From: Streptomyces venezuelae
Lineage (GTDB): Bacteria; Actinomycetota; Actinomycetes; Streptomycetales; Streptomycetaceae
Assembly: GCF_008642335.1 (NCBI RefSeq)
Contig: NZ_CP029191.1
Span: 7,316,001-7,380,000 of the forward strand
Direction: 5' to 3'
DNA: 64,000 bases
Part shown: one piece after another, positions 24,989 through 32,958 of the stretch
Layout: each line of letters begins with the position of its first letter
Numbering within the stretch: the stretch's first letter is position 1
Made by a program: the position numbers and the translations under genes
The notes under the pieces: generated by a model
The model's database searches: none
What the model was told of the DNA's origin: nothing
Seen by the model: only the letters and a program-made list of their open reading frames with translations

Positions 24989-25465
24989 TCAGAGGCCGAG
25001 GTCGGTGAGGCCGGGGTGGTCGTCGGGGCGGCGGCCGAGCGGCCAGTGGTAGAGGCGGTCGCTCTCCTGGATGGGCACGTCGTTGATGCAGGCGTGACGG
25101 GTGTGCATCAGGCCGTGTCCGTCGAACTCCCAGTTCTCGTTGCCGTACGACCGATACCAGTGGCCGGAGTCGTCGTGCCACTCGTAGGCGAAGCGCACCG
25201 CGATGCGGTGGCCGTCGTGCGCCCACAGCTCCTTGATGAGCCGGTAGTCGAGTTCGCTGTCCCACTTGCGGGACAGGAAGCCCACGATGGCCTCGCGTCC
25301 GGTGACGAACTCCGCGCGGTTGCGCCAGCGCGAGTCCTCGCTGTAGGCGAGGGCCACCTTCCGCGGATCGCGGCTGTTCCAGCCGTCCTCGGCGAGGCGG
25401 ACCTTCTCGACGGCGGTCTCCCGCGTGAAGGGCGGTACGGGCGGTCGGACGGCGTCGGCGGTCAT
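24989..25465 (-). CDS. NTF2-like DUF1348 protein
   Basis: 158 residues from ATG 25465 with AAGGAG upstream. Family marks: '[48 protein letters not shown]', '[41 protein letters not shown]' and 'DVPIQESDR'. This SnoaL/NTF2 cone fold (DUF1348) has no proven reaction. It is divergent from a TetR gene across 151 bp that holds three identical-type palindromes, so it is very probably the repressor's main target. Confidence 0.85.
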   Translation of the reverse strand: MTADAVRPPVPPFTRETAVEKVRLAEDGWNSRDPRKVALAYSEDSRWRNRAEFVTGREAIVGFLSRKWDSELDYRLIKELWAHDGHRIAVRFAYEWHDDSGHWYRSYGNENWEFDGHGLMHTRHACINDVPIQESDRLYHWPLGRRPDDHPGLTDLGL

Positions 25466-25488
25466 GGCGCGCTCCTTGCGGTGAAGCG

Positions 25489-25504
25489 GAGAACGGGCGT
25501 TCTC
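25489..25504. promoter_or_regulatory. TetR operator site 1
   Basis: GAGAACGGGCGTTCTC, a 16-bp palindrome of form GAGAACG-NN-CGTTCTC with mismatched centre. It is 24 bp before the DUF1348 start, at promoter or leader position. Confidence 0.75.
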
Positions 25505-25524
25505 CGTGCAGGCCGCCACGATAG

Positions 25525-25540
25525 GAGAACGTGCGTTCTC
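25525..25540. promoter_or_regulatory. TetR operator site 2
   Basis: GAGAACGTGCGTTCTC, 36 bp from site 1, in the middle of the divergent region. Confidence 0.75.
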
Positions 25541-25580
25541 ATGCAACGGTGCGGGGGAGCCGGCGTCCGTAGTACGGTGG

Positions 25581-25596
25581 GAGAACGTACGTTCTC
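25581..25596. promoter_or_regulatory. TetR operator site 3
   Basis: GAGAACGTACGTTCTC, a perfect 16-bp palindrome, 56 bp from site 2 and 20 bp before the TetR start, where binding would shut the regulator's own transcription. Confidence 0.8.
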
Positions 25597-25616
25597 GACC
25601 CTGGCGGGGAGCCCCG

Positions 25617-26198
25617 ATGGAGCACGCAGAAGCGGAGACCCGCCTGCTCGACGCCGCCGAGCGGCTGTTCTACGAGCGCGGCGTCCAGGCGGTCGGCATG
25701 GACCAGGTCCGCACCGCGTCCGGCGTCTCGCTCAAGCGGCTCTACCACCTGTTCCCGTCCAAATCAGAGCTGGTCCGGGCCTGCCTGGAGCGCCGCGACC
25801 GGCGCTGGCGCGGACGTCTCGCGGCGTACGTCGACGAGCTGCACGGTGCGGACGGCGGCGACGAGCGCGTCCTCGCGGTCTACGACTGGCTGTACGCGTG
25901 GTTCGCCGAGCCCGATTTCCGGGGCTGCGCGTTCGTCAACTCCTTCGGTGAACTCGGCGCCGTGGACCCCGGCGTCGCCGAGACCGTCCGCGCGCACAAG
26001 GCCGCCTTCCGGGAGTACGTTGCCGGGCTCGCGGCCGACGCGGGCGTACCGGAACCGATCGTGGGGCCCCTCGTCCTGCTCGCGGAGGGCGCCATGACGG
26101 CCGCCGCGATCTCCGGCTCGCCCGAACCGGCCCGCCAAGCACGCGACGGCGCCGCCCGGTTGCTGGCCGCGTCCAAGGGGCGGATCCCCGCGACGTAG
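25617..26198 (+). CDS. TetR-family repressor
   Basis: 193 residues, ATG 25617 with GGGGAG upstream. N-terminal helix-turn-helix: '[53 protein letters not shown]'. The C-terminal ligand domain ('[25 protein letters not shown]') is of the TetR_C_33-like kind seen in regulators of quinone/electrophile-type responses, with one Cys in 'GCAFVN'. Three matching palindromes in its promoter indicate self-control and control of the divergent DUF1348 gene. It is followed after 27 bases by the Ddn-like gene. Confidence 0.9.
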   Translation: MEHAEAETRLLDAAERLFYERGVQAVGMDQVRTASGVSLKRLYHLFPSKSELVRACLERRDRRWRGRLAAYVDELHGADGGDERVLAVYDWLYAWFAEPDFRGCAFVNSFGELGAVDPGVAETVRAHKAAFREYVAGLAADAGVPEPIVGPLVLLAEGAMTAAAISGSPEPARQARDGAARLLAASKGRIPAT

Positions 26199-26225
26199 GC
26201 TCCGATCTCGACACGAGGAGGGGCG

Positions 26226-26663
26226 ATGGCCAAGACGTACCGCATGACGGCCGGCACGCGCATGATCAACCGGGTGTTCCACGCGATGACCCGGCGGGGG
26301 GTCGGCAAGGCCTACCGCTACAACCTGTCCGTGCGCGGCAGGAAGTCCGGGCGGGTGTACTCCACGCCGGTCGACGTGATGTCGTCCGGCGGCGAGCGGT
26401 GGCTCGTCGCCGCCTACGGAGTCAGCCAGTGGGTGCGCAACGCGCGCGCGGCCGGGCAGGTCGGCCTCAGCCGGGGCGGCAGGTCGGAGACGGTGCGGGT
26501 GGTCGAACTCGGCCCGGCGGAGAGTGTGCCGGTGCTGCGCCAGTACTGGCGGGAAGTGCCGGTGACCCGGCCCTACTTCGACGTGACGGACGCGTCGACG
26601 GACGACGAGTTCGCGGCCGAGGCGGCGCGGCATCCGGTGTTCCGGCTGGAGCCGCTGGTGTGA
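26226..26663 (+). CDS. Deazaflavin (F420)-dependent nitroreductase-family protein
   Basis: 145 residues, ATG 26226 with GAGGAGGGG upstream. Family marks of Ddn-like split-barrel proteins: 'LSVRGRKSGRVYSTPVDVMSSGGERWLVAAYGVSQWVRNARAAGQVGLSRGG' and 'YFDVTDASTDDEFAAEAARHPVFRLE'. These use reduced F420 to reduce quinones or nitro compounds, or bind other flavins. Because it follows the TetR gene in the same direction, an oxidised or electrophilic quinone-like inducer for the TetR protein is plausible (inference). Confidence 0.85.
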   Translation: MAKTYRMTAGTRMINRVFHAMTRRGVGKAYRYNLSVRGRKSGRVYSTPVDVMSSGGERWLVAAYGVSQWVRNARAAGQVGLSRGGRSETVRVVELGPAESVPVLRQYWREVPVTRPYFDVTDASTDDEFAAEAARHPVFRLEPLV

Positions 26664-26775
26664 CGGAAGGGCCGGTGGGCCCGGGGTGAGGTGCCGGGCG
26701 GGCGCGGGGGGTTGCGCCCGCCCGGCGGCGGGGGTGTGCGCGGCGCCGGAAGGGGGCGCCGCGCCGGGAGGGGTG

Positions 26776-27666
26776 TCAGCAGCTCAGGTTGTTGCCCGGT
26801 GTGGTGCCCAGGATCTGGGTGAAGGACTTGTAGCGGTCGATGCGGCTCTGGACCTGGGCGGGGTTGCCGCCGTTGCACTCCAGGGTGCCGTTGATGGCGC
26901 GGATGGTCTCACCGAATCCGGCGCCGTTGACCATGGCGTTGTGCGGGGTCATGGTGCCGGGACCGTTCTGCGTGTTCCAGTACCAGAGGCCCGTCTGCCA
27001 GGCGATCGCCGGGTTCTGCTCGACCAGGTAGGGGTTGTTGAGCAGGTCGATGCCGAGCGCGTCGCCCGCGGCCTTGTAGTTGAAGTTCCAGCTGAGCTGG
27101 ATCGGGCCGCGGCCGTAGTAGGCGGCCTGTCCCGCCGGACAGCCGTAGGGCTGGGTCTTGTCGCAGTAGTGCGGGTAGTTGTTCTGGTTCTGCTCGACGA
27201 CGTACTTCAGGCCGCCCGTCTCGTGGCTGACGTTGGCGAGGAACGCCGCCGCCTCCTGGCGCTTCACGGTGTCGCTGCCGGTGTTCGCGAAGGCCGGGTA
27301 GGACTTGAGGGCGTCGGTCAGGCCCTTGTACGTGTAGAACGAGTTCCGGCTCGGGAACATCTGGTTGAACTGGGCCTCGCTGACGACGAAGCCGGACGGG
27401 TCGGGGTTGCCCGGACCCGTGCCGCCGCCGCAGGTGCCCTGGTCGGCCCAGACGTCGGCGCGGCCGGGGGTCTCGTTCTGGGTCCACCACTTGGCGGTCC
27501 AGTTGTGGCCGTTGTACGAGGCGGACTTGCCGCCCGTGTAGACGGAGCCGGAGTTCCAGGGGGCCGCGCACTCGGCGGCGGACGCGGAGGTCGCGGCCGG
27601 GCCCAGGACGATCATCGCGCCGAGCGCGGCGAGCGCGGCGGCGAAGCTGGTGAGGCGTCTGATCAT
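26776..27666 (-). CDS. Secreted GH19 chitinase with CBM5/12
   Basis: 296 residues from ATG 27666. Residues 1-30 are a signal peptide ending 'ATSASA'; 31-78 a chitin-binding CBM5/12 ('APWNSGSVYTGGKSASYNGHNWTAKWWTQNETPG'); then a Gly/Pro linker; ~92-296 the GH19 domain. Glu149 in 'NVSHETGG' is the acid and Glu158 in 'VVEQNQ' the base, nine residues apart as in S. griseus ChiC. 'YYGRGPIQLSWNFNY' is also conserved. It cuts chitin with inversion. The promoter holds the paired 12-bp repeats of Streptomyces chitinase genes. Confidence 0.95.
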   Translation of the reverse strand: MIRRLTSFAAALAALGAMIVLGPAATSASAAECAAPWNSGSVYTGGKSASYNGHNWTAKWWTQNETPGRADVWADQGTCGGGTGPGNPDPSGFVVSEAQFNQMFPSRNSFYTYKGLTDALKSYPAFANTGSDTVKRQEAAAFLANVSHETGGLKYVVEQNQNNYPHYCDKTQPYGCPAGQAAYYGRGPIQLSWNFNYKAAGDALGIDLLNNPYLVEQNPAIAWQTGLWYWNTQNGPGTMTPHNAMVNGAGFGETIRAINGTLECNGGNPAQVQSRIDRYKSFTQILGTTPGNNLSC

Positions 27667-27739
27667 GCCAACTCTCCTTGTGGCGGCGGGGTTTGCGGGG
27701 GCCACGCCGTCGATGGGGGTGACGCGACTCAAGCGAAAA

Positions 27740-27767
27740 TGGTCTGGACCTGTCAAGGTCTAGACCA
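27740..27767 (-). promoter_or_regulatory. Chitinase promoter with two dre-like 12-bp repeats
   Basis: Read on the minus strand: TGGTCTAGACCT, then TTGACA (-35) overlapping, then AGGTCCAGACCA. The first matches the DasR responsive element core TGGTCTAGACCA; paired 12-bp repeats around the -35 are known in Streptomyces chitinase promoters. Expected effect: repression without N-acetylglucosamine/chitin signals. Confidence 0.8.
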
Positions 27768-27813
27768 AACTCCGCGGGTAAAACCTTCAGGTCGCACCGT
27801 TTGACAGGCTCAA

Positions 27814-27830
27814 ACATGGGATGTTCCGAT
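27814..27830. promoter_or_regulatory. GntR operator site 1
   Basis: CATGGGATGTTCCGATG: inverted arms CATGGGA/TCCGATG (one mismatch) around TGT, eight bases after a TTGACA at 27801-27806, so it overlaps the likely promoter. Confidence 0.6.
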
Positions 27831-27840
27831 GTCTGTGAAA

Positions 27841-27857
27841 CATGGGATGTTCCCATG
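27841..27857. promoter_or_regulatory. GntR operator site 2
   Basis: CATGGGATGTTCCCATG: perfect 7-bp arms around TGT, 27 bases (centre to centre) from site 1. Overlaps the start of the 17-bp tandem repeat. Confidence 0.7.
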
Positions 27858-27887
27858 TCCATCCGCGTCTCATGTCCATCCGCGTCC
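27854..27887. repeat. 17-bp tandem repeat in the GntR leader
   Basis: CATGTCCATCCGCGTC plus T (27854-27870) and the same plus C (27871-27887), directly before the ribosome site. The first copy shares its CATG with operator site 2. Confidence 0.85.
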
Positions 27888-27907
27888 AGCAGAGAAGGTG
27901 CCGACCG

Positions 27908-28633
27908 ATGCCGCTGCGCAGCGCCGCCCGGACCAACCTCGTCGACCTCGTCATCGCCCAGATGGAGAGCCTCATCGGCGACGGCGAGTGGAAGGTCGGC
28001 GAGAAGATCCCGGCCGAGCCGCTCCTCGTCGAGCAGCTCGCCGTCGGCCGCAACACCGTGCGGGAAGCCGTGCGCGCCCTCGTGCACACCGGCATGCTGG
28101 AGCCCCGCCAGGGCGACGGCACCTATGTGCGGGCGGACAGCGACTTCGGCGCGGCCGTGCAGCGCAGGCTGCGCCGCGCCGGCGTCCTGGAGGCGTACGA
28201 AGTGCGTGCCTCGCTGGAGCGCGACGCCGCCCGGTATGCGGCGGAGCGCCGCACCGAGGAGGACCTCGCCACGCTGCGCGCCGCGCTCGCGGAGCGCGGT
28301 CTGGCGTGGGAGAGCGGCAACATCACCGCGTTCGTCGACGCGGACATGGCCTTCCATCGCACGGTCGCCGACGCGGCGCACAACAGCGTCCTCGCCGAGC
28401 TGTACGGGCACCTCAGCGACGCCTTGCGCACCACGGTCCAGTCCGTGATCGGCGCCCCCGTCCCGGACTCGGTACGCCACCAGCGCGAGGGCCACCAGGC
28501 GATCGTCGACGCCATCGAGGCGCGGGACGCCGAAGCCGCGGAGGCCGCGGTGCTCGCCCACCTCAACGAGGGCATGGCCGCGCTGCGCGAACACCCCCAC
28601 ACGAACGAATCAGGAGCAGCAGATCATGAGTGA
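27908..28633 (+). CDS. FadR-subfamily GntR regulator
   Basis: 241 residues from ATG 27908 with AGAAGG nine bases upstream. Winged helix at residues ~5-75 ('LVDLVIAQMESLIGDGEWKVGEKIPAEPLLVEQLAVGRNTVREAVRALVHTGMLEPRQGDGTYV') and an FCD ligand domain after ~85 ('EVRASLERDAARYAAERR', 'DADMAFHRTVADAAHNSVLAELYGHLSDAL', 'REGHQAIVDAIEARDAEAAE') with the Asp/His metal ligands of that fold. It overlaps the CynX-type transporter by eight bases. With two operators in its own promoter it is probably self-regulating and controls the transporter. Confidence 0.9.
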   Translation: MPLRSAARTNLVDLVIAQMESLIGDGEWKVGEKIPAEPLLVEQLAVGRNTVREAVRALVHTGMLEPRQGDGTYVRADSDFGAAVQRRLRRAGVLEAYEVRASLERDAARYAAERRTEEDLATLRAALAERGLAWESGNITAFVDADMAFHRTVADAAHNSVLAELYGHLSDALRTTVQSVIGAPVPDSVRHQREGHQAIVDAIEARDAEAAEAAVLAHLNEGMAALREHPHTNESGAADHE

Positions 28634-29918
28634 GGCAGCACCGGCGCCCGCCGAGGACGCAGCGGCGCCCGCCGAAGCCGCACCCGTCGGCACCACCGAG
28701 GCGCCGCCGGGCCCCGCCTCCACCCCGCCCCCCACGGCCGGCCGCCACGCGCTCTACCTCGCCCTCGGCGTCGTCCTGCTCGCCCTCAACCTGCGTCCCG
28801 CCCTCGTCGCCGTCTCCCCGCTCGCCGACACCATCCGCGACGACAGCGGCATGTCGGCCGCCGCGACCAGCCTGCTCACCGCGCTGCCGCTGCTCTGCTT
28901 CGGCCTGCTCGCGCCCGTCGCGCCCCGCCTCGGCCGCCGCTTCGGCATGGAGCGGTCGCTGTTCGGCACCATGGTCCTGATCTGCGCGGGCACGGCCCTG
29001 CGTCTGCTCGACTCGGTCGTCGCGCTCTTCGCGGGCACCGTCGTCATCGGCGCCGGCATAGCCGTCGCCAACGTGCTGCTGCCCGGCCTCATCAAGCGCG
29101 ACTTCCCGGCGAAGGCCGGCCTGATGACGGGCCTGTACTCCATGTCCCTGTTCGGCGGCGCCGCACTCGCGGCCGGTGTCACGCTGCCCGTGCAACAGGC
29201 CAGCGGCATGAACTGGCGCACCACCCTCGCCTGTTGGGGCGCGCTCGCGGTCGTCGCGCTGCTCGTGTGGCTGCCGCAGCTCCGCTCGCGCACCCGGGTC
29301 GGCGCGGCGGCGGCACGGCAGGCCGCCCACCCCGTACGCGGCCTGTGGCGCTCCCCGCTCGCCTGGCAGGTCACCGCGTACATGGGCCTGCAGTCCCTCA
29401 ACTACTACGCGGCCGCCGCCTGGCTGCCCACCGTGTTCCAGGACGCCGGCATGGCCCCGGGCGACGCGGGCTGGATGCTCTCCTTCTCCTCGCTGCTCGG
29501 CATCGCGGGCTCCTTCCTCGCGCCGGTGATCGTCGGCGGCAGGCTGCGCTCGGGCACGCTCGCCGCGCTCGGCGCCGTCCTGTGCGCGCTCGGTTACGCC
29601 GGTCTGCTCGCCGCTCCGGTCGGCGGCGCCTACCTCTGGATGACGCTGCTCGGCCTCGGCCAGGGCGCGGCCATCAGCCTGGCACTGCTGTTCATCGTGC
29701 AGCGGGCGCCCGACGCACGGCACGCGGCGCAACTCTCCAGCATGTCCCAGTGCTTCGGCTACATCCTCGCCGCCACCGGGCCCACCCTCCTCGGCGCCGT
29801 CCATGACGTCTCGCACAGCTGGACCGTGCCGCTCGTGCTGCTGCTCGTCCTGCTGGTCCCGCAGGTCGTGGCGGGACTCGGCGCCGCGCGCGACCGTCAT
29901 GTGGCGGGCATCGGCTGA
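28626..29918 (+). CDS. CynX/NimT-family MFS transporter
   Basis: 430 residues, 12 hydrophobic segments after an Ala/Pro-rich 38-residue N-terminus. 'LGVVLLALNLRPALVAVSPLADTIRDDSGMSAAATSLLTALPLLCFGLLAPVAPRLGRRFG' is diagnostic of the CynX/NimT (cyanate/2-nitroimidazole) branch of MFS. Overlap with the GntR gene shows they form one operon. The real substrate is unknown: anions, nitroimidazoles and other small drugs have been linked to this branch. The GntR ligand and the transporter substrate are probably related. Confidence 0.85.
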   Translation: MSEAAPAPAEDAAAPAEAAPVGTTEAPPGPASTPPPTAGRHALYLALGVVLLALNLRPALVAVSPLADTIRDDSGMSAAATSLLTALPLLCFGLLAPVAPRLGRRFGMERSLFGTMVLICAGTALRLLDSVVALFAGTVVIGAGIAVANVLLPGLIKRDFPAKAGLMTGLYSMSLFGGAALAAGVTLPVQQASGMNWRTTLACWGALAVVALLVWLPQLRSRTRVGAAAARQAAHPVRGLWRSPLAWQVTAYMGLQSLNYYAAAAWLPTVFQDAGMAPGDAGWMLSFSSLLGIAGSFLAPVIVGGRLRSGTLAALGAVLCALGYAGLLAAPVGGAYLWMTLLGLGQGAAISLALLFIVQRAPDARHAAQLSSMSQCFGYILAATGPTLLGAVHDVSHSWTVPLVLLLVLLVPQVVAGLGAARDRHVAGIG

Positions 29919-29990
29919 CGTCCGCTCGGGCAGGATGCACCCGGTGCGGTCCTCCACGGCCCACCGTGTCGGATCGAGAAGGGTGCAACG

Positions 29991-30848
29991 ATGACGGATT
30001 CGGCCCCCGGGCGCCTCGTGATCTCACGGGCGACGCCCGACGACTGGCGCGTGGTGACGGGGTGGGCGGCGGACGAGGGCTGGAACCCCGGCCTCGCCGA
30101 CGCCCCCTCCTTCCACGCGCAGGACCCGGAAGGGTTCTTCCTGGGGCGCCTCGACGGCGAACCCGTCTCCGCGATCTCCGTGGTCAACTACGGCGACGAC
30201 TACGCCTTCCTCGGCCACTACCTGGTCCGCCCCGACCGGCGGGGCCGCGGCCTCGGCCTCGCCACCTGGCGGGCCGGGCTCGCCCACGCCGGGAGCAGAA
30301 CCGTGGGTCTGGACGGCGTACCGGACCAGCAGGACAACTACCGCCGCTCCGGCTTCGAACGGCGGCACGGAACGCTGCGCTACATCGGCCCGCTGCCGGT
30401 GGTCGACGTGCCCGACCGGCACGTACGCCCCGTCGAGGCCGCGGGCCTGCGGGCCCTCACCGCGTACGACAGCGCATGCCTGCCCGCCGACCGCCCGCGC
30501 TTCCTGGAGTCCTGGCTCGCCGCGCCGGGCCACCGCGCCCTCGCCCGCATCGTCGACGGCCGCCTGACCGGGTACGGAGTGCTGCGCCAGGGCCGCGACG
30601 CCCGCCGCGTGGGACCGCTGTTCGCGGACACCCGCGCGGATGCCGAAGCGCTCCTGGACGCGCTGGCCGCCGAAGCGGACGGCGCGCCCATCGCCATGGA
30701 TGTGCCCGAGTCCAACCCGGCGGCCGTGGCGCTCGCAGAGGCACGCGGCATGAAGCCCACCTTCGACACGGCCCGCATGTACACGGGCCCGGTCAGGGCG
30801 TACGCGGAGGAGCGGGTCTTCGGCGTCACGTCGCTGGAACTCGGCTGA
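29991..30848 (+). CDS. GNAT acetyltransferase with C-terminal Acetyltransf_18-like domain
   Basis: 285 residues, ATG 29991. N-terminal GNAT: 'GRLVISRATPDDWRVVTGWAADEGWNPGLADAPSFHAQDPEGFFLGRLDGEPVSAISVVNYGDDYAFLGHYLVRPDRRGRGLGLATW' with 'RRGRGLG' acetyl-CoA loop. After ~150 a second domain: 'HVRPVEAAGLRALTAYDSACLPADRPRFLESWL' to 'AIAMDVPESNPAAVALAEARGMKPTFDTARMYTG', the repeat often named Acetyltransf_18. Two-domain size and order match known family members. Acceptor unknown. It ends about 60 bases before the ABC exporter promoter. Confidence 0.85.
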   Translation: MTDSAPGRLVISRATPDDWRVVTGWAADEGWNPGLADAPSFHAQDPEGFFLGRLDGEPVSAISVVNYGDDYAFLGHYLVRPDRRGRGLGLATWRAGLAHAGSRTVGLDGVPDQQDNYRRSGFERRHGTLRYIGPLPVVDVPDRHVRPVEAAGLRALTAYDSACLPADRPRFLESWLAAPGHRALARIVDGRLTGYGVLRQGRDARRVGPLFADTRADAEALLDALAAEADGAPIAMDVPESNPAAVALAEARGMKPTFDTARMYTGPVRAYAEERVFGVTSLELG

Positions 30849-30911
30849 GAGGCTGTGCCCTGACCACGACGCGAACGGGCGGAGGTTCCGAGGCCCTGGT
30901 TCTCCGGAAGG

Positions 30912-30942
30912 TTGACCTCAAGTTTAGTTGAGGTTCTAACCT
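30912..30942 (+). promoter_or_regulatory. MerR-type promoter with palindromic 19-bp spacer, leaderless transcript
   Basis: -35 TTGACC (30912-30917) and -10 TAACCT (30937-30942) are 19 bp apart, the stretched spacer used by MerR-family activators. The spacer holds ACCTCAA-GTTTAG-TTGAGGT (30915-30934), like SoxR/MerR sites. The ATG at 30949 is six bases after the -10, so the transcript should have little or no leader. Confidence 0.65.
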
Positions 30943-30948
30943 TCCCGT

Positions 30949-32850
30949 ATGAGCATGGAAACGACCGCGTGGACGCAGATGTACAGCGTCATGAACGCCC
31001 AGCAGGACCGCCGCCCGTTCGCCCGGGCCACCTTGCGCCGCATCGGCACCTTCGCGCGGCCCCACCGCCGACGCATCTGGCAGTTCGTGCTGCTGAGCGT
31101 CCTCACCGCACTGCTCGCCGTGGCGACTCCCGTACTGGCGGGCAACGTCGTGACCGCCATCGTCTCGGGCTCCGATTCCTCGACCGTCGTGAACTACGCC
31201 CTGCTCATCGCCGGGATCGCGCTCGCCGAGGCCGTTCTCGGACTGCTGAGCCGGTGGCTGTCCGCGAACCTCGGCGAAGGACTCATCCTCGATCTGCGCA
31301 CCGCCGTCTTCGACCACGTCCAGCGCATGCCCGTCGCCTTCTTCACCCGTACCCGCACCGGCGCGCTGGTCAGCCGCCTCAACAACGACGTGGTCGGCGC
31401 GCAGCGGGCGTTCAGCAACACGCTGTCCGGCGTCGTCGGGAACGTGGTGACGCTGATCCTGACCCTCGTCGTCATGCTGACGCTCTCCTGGCAGATCACC
31501 CTGCTCGCGCTGGTGCTGCTGCCGGTCTTCGTGATCCCCGCCCGCCGCATGGGCACGCGCATGGCCAGGCTCCAGCGTGAGGCGGCGGCCCATAACGCCG
31601 CCATGGGCACCCGCATGACGGAGCGTTTCTCGGCGCCCGGCGCCACCCTCATCAAGCTCTTCGGGCGTCCCGGTGACGAGTCGGCGGAGTTCGCCGCGCG
31701 GGCCCACCGGGTGCGGGACATCGGCGTACGCACCGCGATGGCGCAGTCCGCGTTCATCACCGCCCTCACCCTGGTGTCGGCGCTCGCGCTGGCGCTCGTG
31801 TACGGCCTCGGCGGGTACTTCGCCCTTGAAGGGTCGCTGAAGCCGGGCGCCGTCGTCTCGCTCGCCCTGCTGCTCACCCGGCTCTACGCGCCCCTGACCT
31901 CCCTGGCCGGCGCGCGGGTCGAGGTGATGAGCGCGCTCGTCAGCTTCGAGCGGGTCTTCGAGGTGCTCGACCTGAAGCCGCTGATCGAGGAGAAGAAGGA
32001 CGCGGTGCCGGTGCCCGACGGGCCCGTCGCCATCGAGTTCGACGACGTCCGGTTCGGCTACCCCGCCGCCGACAAGGTCTCCCTCGCCTCCCTCGAAGAG
32101 GTCGCCTCACTCGACACCCGAGGTGGCGACGAAGTCCTGCACGGCATCTCCTTCCGCGCCGAACCCGGCCAGACCGTCGCCCTCGTCGGCTCCTCCGGAG
32201 CGGGCAAGTCGACCATCGCGCAACTCCTGCCCCGCCTGTACGACACCGACGAGGGCGCCGTCCGCATCGGCGGCGTCGACGTCCGTGACCTGTCCGCCGA
32301 GTCCATGCGGGCCACGCTGGGCATGGTCACGCAGGACGGCCACCTCTTCCACGAGTCCGTACGCGACAACCTGCTCCTCGCCAGGCCCGACGCGACCGAG
32401 GACGAGCTGTGGGACGTACTGCGCCGCTCGCGCCTCGAAGAGCTCGTACGCTCCCTGCCCGACGGTCTGGACACGGTCGTCGGCGAGCGCGGCTACCGCC
32501 TCTCCGGCGGCGAGCGCCAGCGGATGACCATCGCGCGGCTGCTCCTCGCCGGGCAGCGGGTCGTCATCCTCGACGAGGCGACGGCGCACCTCGACAACAC
32601 CTCCGAGGCCGCCGTCCAGGAAGCCCTCGCGGAGGCGCTCGAAGGCCGCACCGCCGTGGTGATCGCCCACCGCCTCTCCACGGTCCGCTCCGCCGACCAG
32701 ATCCTCGTCGTCGAGGCCGGACAGATCGTCGAACGCGGCACGCACGACGAACTCCTCGCGCTCGACGGGCGGTACGCGGAGCTGTACCGGACGCAGTTCG
32801 CCAAGGGCACGGACACGGTGGACCCGTCGGACGTGGTGGAGGCGGCCTGA
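30949..32850 (+). CDS. ABC exporter, fused membrane and ATPase domains
   Basis: 633 residues. Membrane domain ~45-340 with six segments and a coupling-helix region 'RMPVAFFTRTRTGALVSRLNNDVVGAQ'; ATPase domain ~370-620 with Walker A 'LVGSSGAGKST', signature 'YRLSGGERQRMTIARLL' and Walker B 'VVILDEATAHLD'. This is a type IV half-transporter that works as a homodimer, usually for drugs, lipids or peptides. An insert before the Walker A ('YPAADKVSLASLEEVASLDTRGGDEVLHGISF') is longer than usual. The MerR-type promoter suggests induction by a drug or redox-active compound. No shine-Dalgarno, consistent with leaderless start. Confidence 0.9.
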   Translation: MSMETTAWTQMYSVMNAQQDRRPFARATLRRIGTFARPHRRRIWQFVLLSVLTALLAVATPVLAGNVVTAIVSGSDSSTVVNYALLIAGIALAEAVLGLLSRWLSANLGEGLILDLRTAVFDHVQRMPVAFFTRTRTGALVSRLNNDVVGAQRAFSNTLSGVVGNVVTLILTLVVMLTLSWQITLLALVLLPVFVIPARRMGTRMARLQREAAAHNAAMGTRMTERFSAPGATLIKLFGRPGDESAEFAARAHRVRDIGVRTAMAQSAFITALTLVSALALALVYGLGGYFALEGSLKPGAVVSLALLLTRLYAPLTSLAGARVEVMSALVSFERVFEVLDLKPLIEEKKDAVPVPDGPVAIEFDDVRFGYPAADKVSLASLEEVASLDTRGGDEVLHGISFRAEPGQTVALVGSSGAGKSTIAQLLPRLYDTDEGAVRIGGVDVRDLSAESMRATLGMVTQDGHLFHESVRDNLLLARPDATEDELWDVLRRSRLEELVRSLPDGLDTVVGERGYRLSGGERQRMTIARLLLAGQRVVILDEATAHLDNTSEAAVQEALAEALEGRTAVVIAHRLSTVRSADQILVVEAGQIVERGTHDELLALDGRYAELYRTQFAKGTDTVDPSDVVEAA

Positions 32851-32958
32851 GGGACGGATGGGGGCGCCGCCCTCCAAATGATCACCCGTGTCCATTCGTC
32901 CACCAGGAGTTCATCGGTCCCCCACCATTGGCACGCCTGCCCGTGAGAGAAACCCTCC

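Noticed and set aside
32851..32958. PHO box before the phosphatase gene
   Set aside because: GTCCATTCGTCCACC and GTTCATCGG look faintly like PHO units, but the 11-bp spacing and core bases do not match well enough.
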